From IMG/VR virus record IMGVR_UViG_3300009149_000117, positions 1 through 37,210 of that record: a DNA stretch of 37,210 nucleotides. One strand, 5' to 3'. The translations under genes were made by a program, and so were the position numbers. The notes beneath the pieces are model-generated. The model searched no databases and was not told where the DNA came from. It saw only the letters and a list, made by a program, of their open reading frames with translations. Shown one piece after another: positions 8,078 to 15,821 of this stretch. The stretch's first letter is position 1; each line of letters starts with the position of its first letter. This DNA is from a virus.

Positions 8078-8245
8078 CTATCTTTTCATTTCTATTTTAA
8101 ATGGTGTGTAAAAGATTTTGGCTTTATTCTTGTTTATTATCTCGATTTTTTTTACAGGAAATTTATGTATATTATAAATATGGCAGGCCACAACATACAA
8201 AATATTGTCCTCTTTAGATGTTAGGATTATAGATTTGAGTTTCAT
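8078..8245 (-). CDS. Small hypothetical protein
   Basis: A 55-residue beta-rich protein (MKLKSIILTSKEDNIL...). I chose ATG 8245 because GGGGAG precedes it and it overlaps the stop of the protease gene (TAATG); a longer TTG-initiated form would lie within the protease gene. Confidence 0.5.
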   Translation of the reverse strand: MKLKSIILTSKEDNILYVVACHIYNIHKFPVKKIEIINKNKAKIFYTPFKIEMKR

Positions 8246-8838
8246 TAATAACTCCCCAATAATATTTTGAACATCGGCCAAAACAATATAACCAATAATA
8301 CTGCATAAAATTGCAATATCATCAGAATAGCAAAGCCATATTTTATGCTTGTCCCCATTATTTCCAATCCTCGTTTTTTACCAAATGGTTTCTCTAATAA
8401 TAATAGTAGAGGATAGCTCCCATCTAATGCAGGAATGGGTAAAAGATTTGTAATTCCGAGCCAAATGGATAACTGTGCGAACACAAATAGGCATGGAAAC
8501 CGATTAGTCAAAAATAATGCCGTTATTCCCATAATTATATTAGTAAAACAACCAGCGACTAAAATGCAGAACTTTGCTACATATCGTTTGTTAGTAAAGG
8601 CTGTTGGGCTTTCACTATATTTTAGTTCGCCCTCAAGACGACAATAGCCACCTAAAAATGGGAGTAAACTTATTCTATAGTCTGTGCCATGATATTTGAA
8701 GCCACACAATCTTTTGCCGAAACCAATACTAAAAACTTCTACTCCCACATTAAATAGTTTGGCTACTACTAAATGAGCAGCCTCGTGGAAAATAATTATG
8801 AAGAATATTGGGATGAGAAATTTTAATAATAGTGTCAT
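8245..8838 (-). CDS. Site-2-type (M50) intramembrane metalloprotease
   Basis: A 197-residue membrane protein. HEAAH at 18-22 in the first membrane helix is the zinc-binding HExxH, and NLLPIPALDG at 131-140 in a later helix gives the third ligand (D139), both diagnostic of the M50 family. Three to four membrane helices are visible and no PDZ domain is present, so this is a minimal version. Cellular relatives cut membrane-bound anti-sigma factors or remnant signal peptides. In this phage, directly downstream of the terminase gene, its substrate is unknown: a host stress or envelope regulator or a phage membrane protein are both possible. Confidence 0.9.
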   Translation of the reverse strand: MTLLLKFLIPIFFIIIFHEAAHLVVAKLFNVGVEVFSIGFGKRLCGFKYHGTDYRISLLPFLGGYCRLEGELKYSESPTAFTNKRYVAKFCILVAGCFTNIIMGITALFLTNRFPCLFVFAQLSIWLGITNLLPIPALDGSYPLLLLLEKPFGKKRGLEIMGTSIKYGFAILMILQFYAVLLVILFWPMFKILLGSY

Positions 8839-8849
8839 TTTAACTCCTT

Positions 8850-10733
8850 TCAGACCATATAGACCGAGGACTCCACAAATTGGCTTGCTGCATAAGTTGC
8901 GAGGGCGAGGCTATCCCCATAATCATCCTTCGCAGACCTATCATCTAAGTTTGCATGACAACTCATCAAACCTGATAACTTATACTCTTTTTCCAGTTCC
9001 ATCATTTGCTGCTTAAATCTCAAATATTCTTTTGCAAACTTTGGTGGTGGAAACTTTGGCCAATGAATTTTGCCTTGTTGAATTAAATTCTGTAAATGTT
9101 TATATATCTTATCTTTATGCTGAATATCAAAACTAATACCCACAACTGGCAATCCTGCTTGAGCTAATATATCAAGAGGAGCCAAGCCAATAGGTGAACT
9201 ATCAATGTATATGGCTTTCATTCTTGGGTGAAATAAATTCTTAATAAATCCAATCTGCTCGGTGAAATCTGTTCCCTGTAACTCCCACCATCCGACAACG
9301 TAGAGGTGTTCGGGATTATCTGGGTCTTGCCTTACCTCTGTAATAACAGTTGAATCCCGTAAGCGGGCAACATCAATCCCAAGAAATTCGCCCCGCAATG
9401 GTTTTCCTTCCGTATCATCGAAATCATAATGGAAACAGCATTTTTCCCATTCCTCATCAGACAGAAACATTCCTATATTGGATTTTTCCCAACTTAATTC
9501 ATACTGGGCTGCAAAGGATATTGGGTCGTCTGCTTTTCTTGCCAATACATAATCCCTGTCCAAAATAGGGCACTTATCCCAAGGATATAGATGTTGTCTA
9601 TACCCAAATGGATTGGTTTCAGGGTCGTATATATTTCTAAATGCTTTATGAAAATGCGTTCCCCTAACTCCAGGGACACCACATTGAATAATTTTAGCCC
9701 CACCCTGAACTGCACCACCCATTGGTAGTATCGATTGAGAAACTTTATAGGGAGAAATTGATTGTGAATTACTTACAATGAAATTATTAGCAATATATGT
9801 ATGGTTGTCTTTTACTTCAATATCATAAACATATTTATTTTTTGAATTAATTATTTCTATACTTTCTATTTTACCATACATTGGTTTATGTCTCCTAATT
9901 TTTTGAGTTTCTAATTCTCTTTTATCACCACATTTCTCAGAGCAAGTTTTACATTTAGAGGTTCTGGGATGAAAAGGTTTGTCACAGATAACACATTTGA
10001 AGGTTCTGGAATTATGTTTTTTTAACCTTCTTATTTTACCTAATTTTTGTTCTGCTATTCTTTTACATTTTTTGTTACCACAAATTATTTGATGATTTCG
10101 ATAAATCTCAAATTTTTTATCGCAATATTTACATTTTTTATGCTTAATTGGGCATAGTTTTTGTAGTTTATATTTCATGGAAGATAATAAATGAGGCTTA
10201 ATTAATTTATAAAATCTTCGTAAATTATTTCCAGTAAAAACCAATATATAATATAATTTTCCGAATTTTGGATATTTTCTTATTTCTGCAATGATACTAA
10301 ATCGTTGTTTTAAAAAATCACATAGAATTTCTAAGTCTTTCTTAGTAAAACATTGGGTATTTAGTGTATTTCTATACCCATCATCCATATACCATACAGC
10401 AAGAGATAGCGAAGTCATTCCTTTGAGCCACTCTTTAGATATTATTTTTTTAGGTTTATATATTTTTCCATAGTATATTTTTAATTCTGGAAAGCACTTA
10501 GTTTGAATACGATACATTATCTTACCACAATTATATGCCCCTTTTCCTGTAATATACTTACCAATAGCAGGATTCAAATTTCTCAACTCTTTGAATAACC
10601 ACTTTATATAAGGATACTGCTTTTTACAGTGGTTTATTGTTAGTCTTGAATTTGCGTTATTGGTTTGGGGCTTCTCTAAATTACCATCGCCCAACATTGT
10701 CCCAATAATTATAGCCTTTAATCGTTTATTCAT
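8850..10733 (-). CDS. terL: Terminase large subunit, C-terminal part, preceded by intein C-part with LAGLIDADG endonuclease
   Basis: A 627-residue ORF. Residues 1-322 are intein: GTMLGDGNLE (11-20) and AVWYMDDGY (112-120) are the two LAGLIDADG helices, cysteine pairs at 201-270 form extra zinc fingers, and YVYDIEVKDNHTYIANNF..VSN (301-322) are splicing blocks F and G. Ser323 is the +1 nucleophile. Residues 323-627 are the terminase nuclease domain: FLGIDVARLRDSTV (catalytic Asp), AIYIDSSPIG, and DDYGDSLALA near the end, an RNase H-like fold that cuts DNA at packaging. The ORF starts at an ATG overlapping the stop of the N-terminal ORF (ATGA); its own frame is closed five codons upstream. The two halves make a 463-residue terminase once spliced. 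Confidence 0.9.
   Translation of the reverse strand: MNKRLKAIIIGTMLGDGNLEKPQTNNANSRLTINHCKKQYPYIKWLFKELRNLNPAIGKYITGKGAYNCGKIMYRIQTKCFPELKIYYGKIYKPKKIISKEWLKGMTSLSLAVWYMDDGYRNTLNTQCFTKKDLEILCDFLKQRFSIIAEIRKYPKFGKLYYILVFTGNNLRRFYKLIKPHLLSSMKYKLQKLCPIKHKKCKYCDKKFEIYRNHQIICGNKKCKRIAEQKLGKIRRLKKHNSRTFKCVICDKPFHPRTSKCKTCSEKCGDKRELETQKIRRHKPMYGKIESIEIINSKNKYVYDIEVKDNHTYIANNFIVSNSQSISPYKVSQSILPMGGAVQGGAKIIQCGVPGVRGTHFHKAFRNIYDPETNPFGYRQHLYPWDKCPILDRDYVLARKADDPISFAAQYELSWEKSNIGMFLSDEEWEKCCFHYDFDDTEGKPLRGEFLGIDVARLRDSTVITEVRQDPDNPEHLYVVGWWELQGTDFTEQIGFIKNLFHPRMKAIYIDSSPIGLAPLDILAQAGLPVVGISFDIQHKDKIYKHLQNLIQQGKIHWPKFPPPKFAKEYLRFKQQMMELEKEYKLSGLMSCHANLDDRSAKDDYGDSLALATYAASQFVESSVYMV
9768..10733 (-). mobile_element. 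Intein C-part (LAGLIDADG domain plus C-terminal splicing blocks)
   Basis: Codes for residues 1-322 of the downstream terminase ORF. It ends in Val-Ser-Asn before Ser+1. The penultimate residue is Ser rather than the usual His, a known but less common variant. The joined extein reads ..HIILLEE-SQSISPYK.., an uninterrupted terminase Walker B region, which fixes the boundary. Confidence 0.85.
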
Positions 10734-11509
10734 CGATATAATACCCTATCCGATTTGAAGAGATTTTTAGCTTTAATTAATCCCCTCTTTGTCATAACTT
10801 TATGTTCACCTGTGCATTTCAATACTCTAATTCCTTTTTCAGTTTTTATCTTTATCTTGTATAATTTACCACTATATAAGGGTTTTTTAAAATAATTAAC
10901 TATTCTCTTTTTTTCAATTTGACCAGTTTTTTTATTGTAAGACATTATTTTTAAGGGAAGTTTTTTTTCTACGATTTCTTTGATAGTTTTTTGATAATGC
11001 TGGTCAATAGAGATTTTTGTTTTACCATCAACACATTCTTCTAATAAAATGATATGAACTGTAAGCCCCTCGATTTCTGCATTTCTCGATGCTGTTACTG
11101 CTCTTATTTCTGTTCCATTAGCGAATTTGATTCTATCGGCTTTATCTACTACAATGGCACCAGCATAAATATTATAGGGATTATTATGAATAAAACCAGA
11201 AAACCTGTCAAAACTAATTTGTGCCTGTTCTAATTTTGGTGCAAAAATGTAGAAATGAATATTGTCATAAAATATAGGCAATATGGCACAGGCGAGTGCA
11301 ATCACTTCCGTTTTTCCTGCCTGTCTTGCTGTTGAGAATAAAACTCGCTTAACTTTTGGGTCTAAAAAATCTCTCAAAGCATACCACTGATTGGGATATA
11401 GTTTGCGACCAAAGAAATTATAGACAAAAGCTCGCAGATTATAGCAGTCTTTCCTTTTGCTTAATATCTTGGTTAGCCATATTTGTCGCTCAGATTTACT
11501 TAGTTTCAT
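10730..11509 (-). CDS. terL: Terminase large subunit, N-terminal ATPase part, followed by intein N-part
   Basis: A 259-residue ORF. Residues 1-158 are the start of the terminase packaging ATPase: Walker A STARQAGKTEV (59-69) and Walker B VHIILLEE (151-158). At Cys159 an intein begins and the ORF ends 101 residues later with TGA. The missing C-terminal ATPase strand and nuclease lie in the next ORF, whose ATG overlaps this stop. The insertion point, right after the catalytic Walker B glutamates, is a highly conserved site favoured by inteins. Without splicing in trans, this fragment cannot package DNA. Confidence 0.9.
   Translation of the reverse strand: MKLSKSERQIWLTKILSKRKDCYNLRAFVYNFFGRKLYPNQWYALRDFLDPKVKRVLFSTARQAGKTEVIALACAILPIFYDNIHFYIFAPKLEQAQISFDRFSGFIHNNPYNIYAGAIVVDKADRIKFANGTEIRAVTASRNAEIEGLTVHIILLEECVDGKTKISIDQHYQKTIKEIVEKKLPLKIMSYNKKTGQIEKKRIVNYFKKPLYSGKLYKIKIKTEKGIRVLKCTGEHKVMTKRGLIKAKNLFKSDRVLYR
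10733..11035 (-). mobile_element. Intein N-part (N-terminal splicing blocks)
   Basis: Codes for residues 159-259 of the upstream terminase ORF. It starts with Cys159 (CVDGKTKI, block A) and contains block B (LKCTGEHKVMTKRG), then stops after FKSDRVLYR just where a contiguous intein would pass into its endonuclease domain. Confidence 0.85.
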
Positions 11510-11994
11510 TTATTCTTCCTTTTTTCACTATATTTTAATTCTGTGATAACTTTGTCTAATAATTTCCAAGTTTCAGTATGTAATCTAAATTCATTCTTAT
11601 TTTTCTCTAACCAAACCCAATTATTTACATTTGGATATTTTCCTTCATAAGCCCTGCCTGCACCTAACCAATCTGCCACCATCTCTCTCACAGCCCATTC
11701 TGGCATTGGAATAGGCACATTATCTGGATAAGGTGGATTACATTTATTATGCCCTGTTCTCGGTATCCAATATTCCCAATGATGCGGATGTAAGTTTTGG
11801 TGGTGAAGCCAACAATTTATAAAACCTTTAGGGTCATCTGCTGAACCAAAAAACTGTTTTTGATAATGAGGCAATTCAGCAGGAGAGAATTTGCTCCAAT
11901 CGTGAATAATTAATCTCCATATGGGAGCCTTAACTTTCAAACCAGCAAAAAATACAAACCATTTATGCTTAATTATTAACCAAAAATATTTCAT
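11506..11994 (-). CDS. DUF5662 family protein
   Basis: A 162-residue protein matching the DUF5662 pattern as I know it: an N-terminal helix IIKHKWFVFFAGLK, then IIHDWSKFSPAEL (27-41), HYQKQFFG and LHHQNLHPHHWEYW (63-76). The HD pair and several conserved histidines suggest a metal-dependent HD-like hydrolase, but the substrate is not known. The family is frequent in phages. It starts at a TAATG junction with the glycosyltransferase gene and overlaps the terminase start. Confidence 0.75.
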   Translation of the reverse strand: MKYFWLIIKHKWFVFFAGLKVKAPIWRLIIHDWSKFSPAELPHYQKQFFGSADDPKGFINCWLHHQNLHPHHWEYWIPRTGHNKCNPPYPDNVPIPMPEWAVREMVADWLGAGRAYEGKYPNVNNWVWLEKNKNEFRLHTETWKLLDKVITELKYSEKRKNK

Positions 11995-13223
11995 TATATT
12001 TTTACCACCCCTGGGTATCTCTCATTTTTAATCGCAGTTAAATGTGCCCTTGTATAGCAAATATAATTCTGCTTGTGAAACTCGGTTGGATTATAATTTA
12101 ATATTCTCTGCACCTGAAATCTGCATTTAATTGCTGGAACATATTTGGCATAGTTTTTATCGGTATAATACCAGAAAGAGTTGCTATTGAAAAAACTTAT
12201 GTGCGTAGGGTCTTGATACGCCCCACGGCCATCGGTTGAAGGCACTTCTATCAAAAACCACCCACCATCCACTAAGACCCTATATGCCTCGTTCATCGTA
12301 TTTACTGGGTCTTTTAGGTGCTCGATTATATCATTCGCCCGCAGTAATCCTATTGAGTTATCCCTAAATGGCCACTTTTTATTCAGGTCTGCTGTTATAT
12401 CTGCCCCATACAAATCAACACCAATAAATCCCACTGGCTTGCCATACTTTGCACCTAAATCAATCATTGGATAATTATTTAATTGGCACCATCTCTTTGC
12501 CATATTGAATATGTATTTGTCATATAATTTTAGGGTGCCAGTTTGGATTTCTTTATTAAATCGCCTGAATGACTGCCCAGAATAATTGCGATATAAATAT
12601 AGGCACTCTGGTATATGTTTCATTTTTGTCGTTAAATAAAATCTGGATACTAAATCTTGGTCATCTAAAACCCTATATTCAGGATTGTGTTTCCCCACTT
12701 TTTCGTATGCTTCTACTGTCCATGCTCGCACATGATTCGGGGCAAAATGTATGCTTCCTATGCTATGTGGGGTTGGCTCAAACGCCTTCGTAACCAGAAA
12801 CCTGTGCCCATAAAAATATTTCTCTTCACATTTCCACCCATATTGAGAGCCATATGTGGCTGGCTTCCAAGATACATCTTCAAACTCTGCAAAATCACTG
12901 TAAGCAAAACCTATTTCTGGATTTTTAAATGCTTCCTTGATATGATAGACTGCGATTGGTGTGAGTAAATCATCGTGGTCGAGTTCGGCACAGATGCCTT
13001 CCTTTACTTGGCTAAAAGCAAAATTCTTTACTGCCCCCACACTAATTGGGGCATTTGGATAATTTATTTGTTTTACCCTATAATCTTTGATGTTAATATG
13101 CTGGGCATCGCCATTTAGCACGATAAGCCACTGCCAATCTTTATCAGTTTGGGCGAGTAGGCTGTTGTATGCCTCTTTGATATATTTGGTATTGTGGGTT
13201 GGGGTAACGATTGTGAGTTTCAT
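11994..13223 (-). CDS. Fusion of family 2 glycosyltransferase and SAM methyltransferase
   Basis: 409 residues from ATG 13223, which overlaps the stop of the methylase gene (ATGA); 15 further in-frame codons upstream are unlikely to be used. Residues 1-215 are a GT-A glycosyltransferase: TIVTPTHN (4-11), a sugar-nucleotide strand and ELDHDD (80-85), the DXD metal site; VLDDQD (185-190) is the usual acceptor-side acid motif. Residues 250-405 are a class I methyltransferase: IDLGAKYGKP and GVDLYGADI (SAM site), ANDIIEHLKDP (296-306) and YRVLVDGGWFLIEVPS. Two-step sugar transfer and sugar methylation on one acceptor is the simplest idea; whether that is DNA, a virion protein or host glycan is open. 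Confidence 0.8.
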   Translation of the reverse strand: MKLTIVTPTHNTKYIKEAYNSLLAQTDKDWQWLIVLNGDAQHINIKDYRVKQINYPNAPISVGAVKNFAFSQVKEGICAELDHDDLLTPIAVYHIKEAFKNPEIGFAYSDFAEFEDVSWKPATYGSQYGWKCEEKYFYGHRFLVTKAFEPTPHSIGSIHFAPNHVRAWTVEAYEKVGKHNPEYRVLDDQDLVSRFYLTTKMKHIPECLYLYRNYSGQSFRRFNKEIQTGTLKLYDKYIFNMAKRWCQLNNYPMIDLGAKYGKPVGFIGVDLYGADITADLNKKWPFRDNSIGLLRANDIIEHLKDPVNTMNEAYRVLVDGGWFLIEVPSTDGRGAYQDPTHISFFNSNSFWYYTDKNYAKYVPAIKCRFQVQRILNYNPTEFHKQNYICYTRAHLTAIKNERYPGVVKI

Positions 13224-14086
13224 TCTTTTATTCCTTTTAATATATGGACTATAATATCTACAGTCCAACCATCGCCAATAATTCCTATTCTTTTACCAAT
13301 ACTTTTTATACAATCTGTATAGTTATCTGGCAATGTTTGTAATCTTTCTGCTTCTATGGGGTGACATCTCCTATATTTATTATCACCCAACCAAATATTT
13401 AATTTATTTGATGGATTTGCTTTTGGAACGGTACACATTTTATCATCTTTAAAGTATGCTCTATCTTGTTGTGACCAATATCCTTTTCCACTCAAATCCC
13501 ATTTTATATAATGCTTTGTAAATTTTCTTGTCCTATCAATTCTTATATCTGTGAAAACTTTAAAATCATCATCGTAAATTATATCCTTAATGAAAAGTCC
13601 TTTATCTTTTGGTGGAGATGAATATGAGATATTAGTCCAGTATAATCTTTTTCTATTTTGTGCCGAAACAAGATTTGAATTTAATTCAATTGGCTTAACA
13701 CCCAAGATTGTTGTTACAATCTCTTCCCATTCTTGTTTCATTTTTACATTTTCTAAAAGGAAAAAAGTAGGTTTAATTTCTTTTAAAAGTCTATTAAACT
13801 CGTAGAACAGTTTGCTCTTTTCTCCATTCAAACCTTCGCCATTTGGTTTAGCATTACTCAAATCTTGACATGGACTACCACCAGTTAATAAATCAATTTT
13901 TGGTAAATTACACCCCTTTATTTTTGTTATATCTCCCAATTGAATAATATCAGGATAATTTTTCATAGCAATTTTAATTGAGTCTTTATTTATTTCAGAG
14001 GCATAGTATTTGCAAGGAATACCTAATCTATCCATTGCTATTCTTGCCCCACCCAGACCATCAAATAAACTTAAAACTGTAATCAT
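13220..14086 (-). CDS. DNA (cytosine-5) methyltransferase
   Basis: A 288-residue enzyme with motifs in normal order: I FDGLGGARIAM (8-18), IV GGSPCQDLSNA with catalytic Cys73, VI LLENVKM (110-116), VIII QNRKRLYWTN (143-152), then a short recognition region (about 165-235), IX RRCHPIEAERLQTLPDNYT and X GDGWTVDIIVHIL. It transfers a methyl group from SAM to C5 of cytosine. The small recognition domain and GLGGARIAM resemble the Dnmt3-like group of phage enzymes. Likely use: protecting phage DNA from host restriction. It overlaps genes on both sides by ATGA. Confidence 0.93.
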   Translation of the reverse strand: MITVLSLFDGLGGARIAMDRLGIPCKYYASEINKDSIKIAMKNYPDIIQLGDITKIKGCNLPKIDLLTGGSPCQDLSNAKPNGEGLNGEKSKLFYEFNRLLKEIKPTFFLLENVKMKQEWEEIVTTILGVKPIELNSNLVSAQNRKRLYWTNISYSSPPKDKGLFIKDIIYDDDFKVFTDIRIDRTRKFTKHYIKWDLSGKGYWSQQDRAYFKDDKMCTVPKANPSNKLNIWLGDNKYRRCHPIEAERLQTLPDNYTDCIKSIGKRIGIIGDGWTVDIIVHILKGIKE

Positions 14087-14178
14087 TTTATTTCTTCCAA
14101 TTGTTCACCACAACTTGGGCATAATGCTTCTTCCGATTCTACTACTACAAATCCGCAATTAGGACAATATTTCGTCAT
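14083..14178 (-). CDS. 31-residue zinc-ribbon microprotein
   Basis: MTKYCPNCGFVVVESEEA-LCPSCGEQL...: two CPxCG knuckles 14 residues apart make a minimal zinc ribbon. It has TGAGGAAAT upstream, and its stop overlaps the methyltransferase start (ATGA), so it is translated with it. Possibly a DNA- or protein-binding adaptor; no direct evidence. Confidence 0.7.
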   Translation of the reverse strand: MTKYCPNCGFVVVESEEALCPSCGEQLEEIK

Positions 14179-14190
14179 TTTAATATTTCC

Positions 14191-15057
14191 TCATATTAGT
14201 GTATCAATTTCCGCATTAGCTACACAAACTACTTTATCTGTCCCTCCATAATAAATATAGAGTTTATTTGCCACTAAACAAGCACCACAAGTAAAAACTA
14301 TTCCTGATTTAGAATTACATATTTCATATTTCTCTTTTGGAAACAAAATAGGTTCTTTACTTCTATATAATACTTTAGATGGGTCTTTTAAATCTAAAAT
14401 ACAATAACCTAAACTATAATTTCTTTCATCTACTCCATGATAAATTATTAACCACCCTTCTTTTAATTTAATTGGTTGAGCACCTACCCCTATTTTTAAT
14501 CTTTCCCAATTTTCAACTGGTCTTAATATCTTTAAAAAGTATCTCCTCCACATTTTCAAATCTTTTGAAAAAGCTAAATAAATTCCATATGGACAATCTT
14601 TATCATTCATATCCTTTCTACACAACATTGCATAATAGCCATCAAATAATTCAGGAAATAATACTCCATCCTTATTATCTGAAATTATGCCCAATCTTTC
14701 CCACTGAATAAAATTTTTCGTAACAGCTAATCCTAATTTTGTTCCCCATTTTGAATAGGCTGTATAGGTCATATAAAATTTATCGCCTATTTTTGTTATT
14801 CTTGGGTCTTCGCATCCTTGAGATTCTAATTTTACTAGCGGTTTAAATACAGGTTTATCAAATCTTTTAAAATTATAACCATCAATACTCACTGCATAGC
14901 CTATTCTAGAAATCTCATCTACCCCTTGTGCCCTATATAGTAAATGAAAAAGACCTTTATCATAAATTGCAGCTGTATTAAATACTCGTTCAGATTCCCA
15001 ATTATTCGATTTAATTGGTTTTAAAATTGGATTTCCTAAATACCTTTTGAGTTTCAT
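14191..15057 (-). CDS. GH130-like beta-mannoside phosphorylase family protein
   Basis: A 288-residue five-bladed beta-propeller pattern: GNPILKP (8-14), WESERVFNTAAI (20-31), FHLLYRAQG, SRIGYAVSIDG (50-60), ESQGCEDPRIT (78-88), YMTYTAYS, and later GVGAQPIKLKEGWLIIYHGV and YYGGTDKVVCVANA. GCEDPRI includes the Asp proposed as catalyst in family GH130 (mannoside phosphorylases and related hydrolases). Such an enzyme is uncommon in a phage. It could trim or rearrange a mannose-type host glycan, or process the sugar handled by the glycosyltransferase two genes on. GAGGAAAATAAG precedes the ATG. Confidence 0.8.
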   Translation of the reverse strand: MKLKRYLGNPILKPIKSNNWESERVFNTAAIYDKGLFHLLYRAQGVDEISRIGYAVSIDGYNFKRFDKPVFKPLVKLESQGCEDPRITKIGDKFYMTYTAYSKWGTKLGLAVTKNFIQWERLGIISDNKDGVLFPELFDGYYAMLCRKDMNDKDCPYGIYLAFSKDLKMWRRYFLKILRPVENWERLKIGVGAQPIKLKEGWLIIYHGVDERNYSLGYCILDLKDPSKVLYRSKEPILFPKEKYEICNSKSGIVFTCGACLVANKLYIYYGGTDKVVCVANAEIDTLI

Positions 15058-15251
15058 CTTATTTTCCTCTTTTCTATTAAAGAGTTCAATTGTATTCTTA
15101 ATTTCCGAAGTCTCTTTTGCATACTAATAACAGTTTTATGATACTTATTAGCCTCATCTTCGTGTTCCTGAATAATGTCCCTATAATTTTTTATCCTATT
15201 TTGGAGTATCTTGATTTCATCCTTTATCAGGACTATTTTGCTCCGTTTCAT
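15054..15251 (-). CDS. Small coiled-coil protein
   Basis: 65 residues from ATG 15251, chosen because CAGGAG lies just upstream. Continuous charged helix (LIKDEIKILQNRIKNYRDII; MQKRLRKLRIQLNSLIEKRK) typical of a coiled coil. It overlaps the end of the small terminase gene by 35 bases. It could be a terminase partner; unknown. Confidence 0.55.
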   Translation of the reverse strand: MKRSKIVLIKDEIKILQNRIKNYRDIIQEHEDEANKYHKTVISMQKRLRKLRIQLNSLIEKRKIR

Positions 15252-15804
15252 CAGCTGGCTCCTGTTCTGTTGTATCTTCACTTTTCTCAATGCTTTTTGG
15301 TTCAGTAATAATAATATCTGCTTCCTCTATATCATCGGGCATAGTAAAAACTTTGTCCCTTAATATCTCCGCTTTTTTAACATCTTCCTTAGTTTTGGCA
15401 TTCAACAGATTAAAGATATTGATACGCAAATCCTGCCTTCCAGCCTCAATTCTGTCAATTAACTCATTTAAGTTGCGTAATTCTGCCCCTAATTCTGTAA
15501 TCGTCCTTTTAAGAACTTTCTGCCCATCTTCGAGTTCGTGGGCACGAGCATACTTATATCTTACAGAAACATCGTCTCTGAGTTCCTTCAACGCCTCCAA
15601 TGCGGTTTCTGGGCTAACTAGCAAATCCTTATAAACCTTGCGTTGTTCTTTAGTAAGATATTTCTCTATCGTGAGATACATTGGTTGCATAAGATTTTTA
15701 TCTTTCGCTTCCTTTTTAGTAGGGAACTGTTTAAGCCGAACCCTTGTATCTTTATCCTTTGCACCCTTGGGACGGCCTGCGCCTGGTCTGTGGCCTCCAC
15801 GCAT
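15217..15804 (-). CDS. terS: Probable terminase small subunit
   Basis: A 195-residue protein that begins GGHRPGAGRPKGAKDKD, the Gly/Arg/Pro hook common at the start of phage small terminase subunits. A helical middle (residues about 35-135, LTKEQRKVYKDLLVSPETAL...) could form the oligomer ring, and the end is acidic (TTEQEPADETEQNSPDKG). The small subunit recognises the packaging site and recruits the large one. The large-subunit halves lie 3.7 kb downstream in the same operon, parted by accessory genes. AAAGGAGGT upstream. The family call rests on the N-terminal motif and position. Confidence 0.65.
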   Translation of the reverse strand: MRGGHRPGAGRPKGAKDKDTRVRLKQFPTKKEAKDKNLMQPMYLTIEKYLTKEQRKVYKDLLVSPETALEALKELRDDVSVRYKYARAHELEDGQKVLKRTITELGAELRNLNELIDRIEAGRQDLRINIFNLLNAKTKEDVKKAEILRDKVFTMPDDIEEADIIITEPKSIEKSEDTTEQEPADETEQNSPDKG

Positions 15805-15821
15805 TTTTTACCTCCTTTTAA

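Noticed and set aside
10725-10740. Programmed -1 frameshift joining the two terminase ORFs
   Set aside because: The sequence before the TGA (TTA TAT CGA TGA) is not a slippery heptamer and no strong downstream stem is evident. ATGA coupling of a split intein or a plain indel explains it better.
15290-15634. Plus-strand ORF of 114 codons opposite the small terminase gene
   Set aside because: Antisense shadow of a well-supported gene, Ser/Leu-rich as expected for a reverse frame, with no ribosome site.
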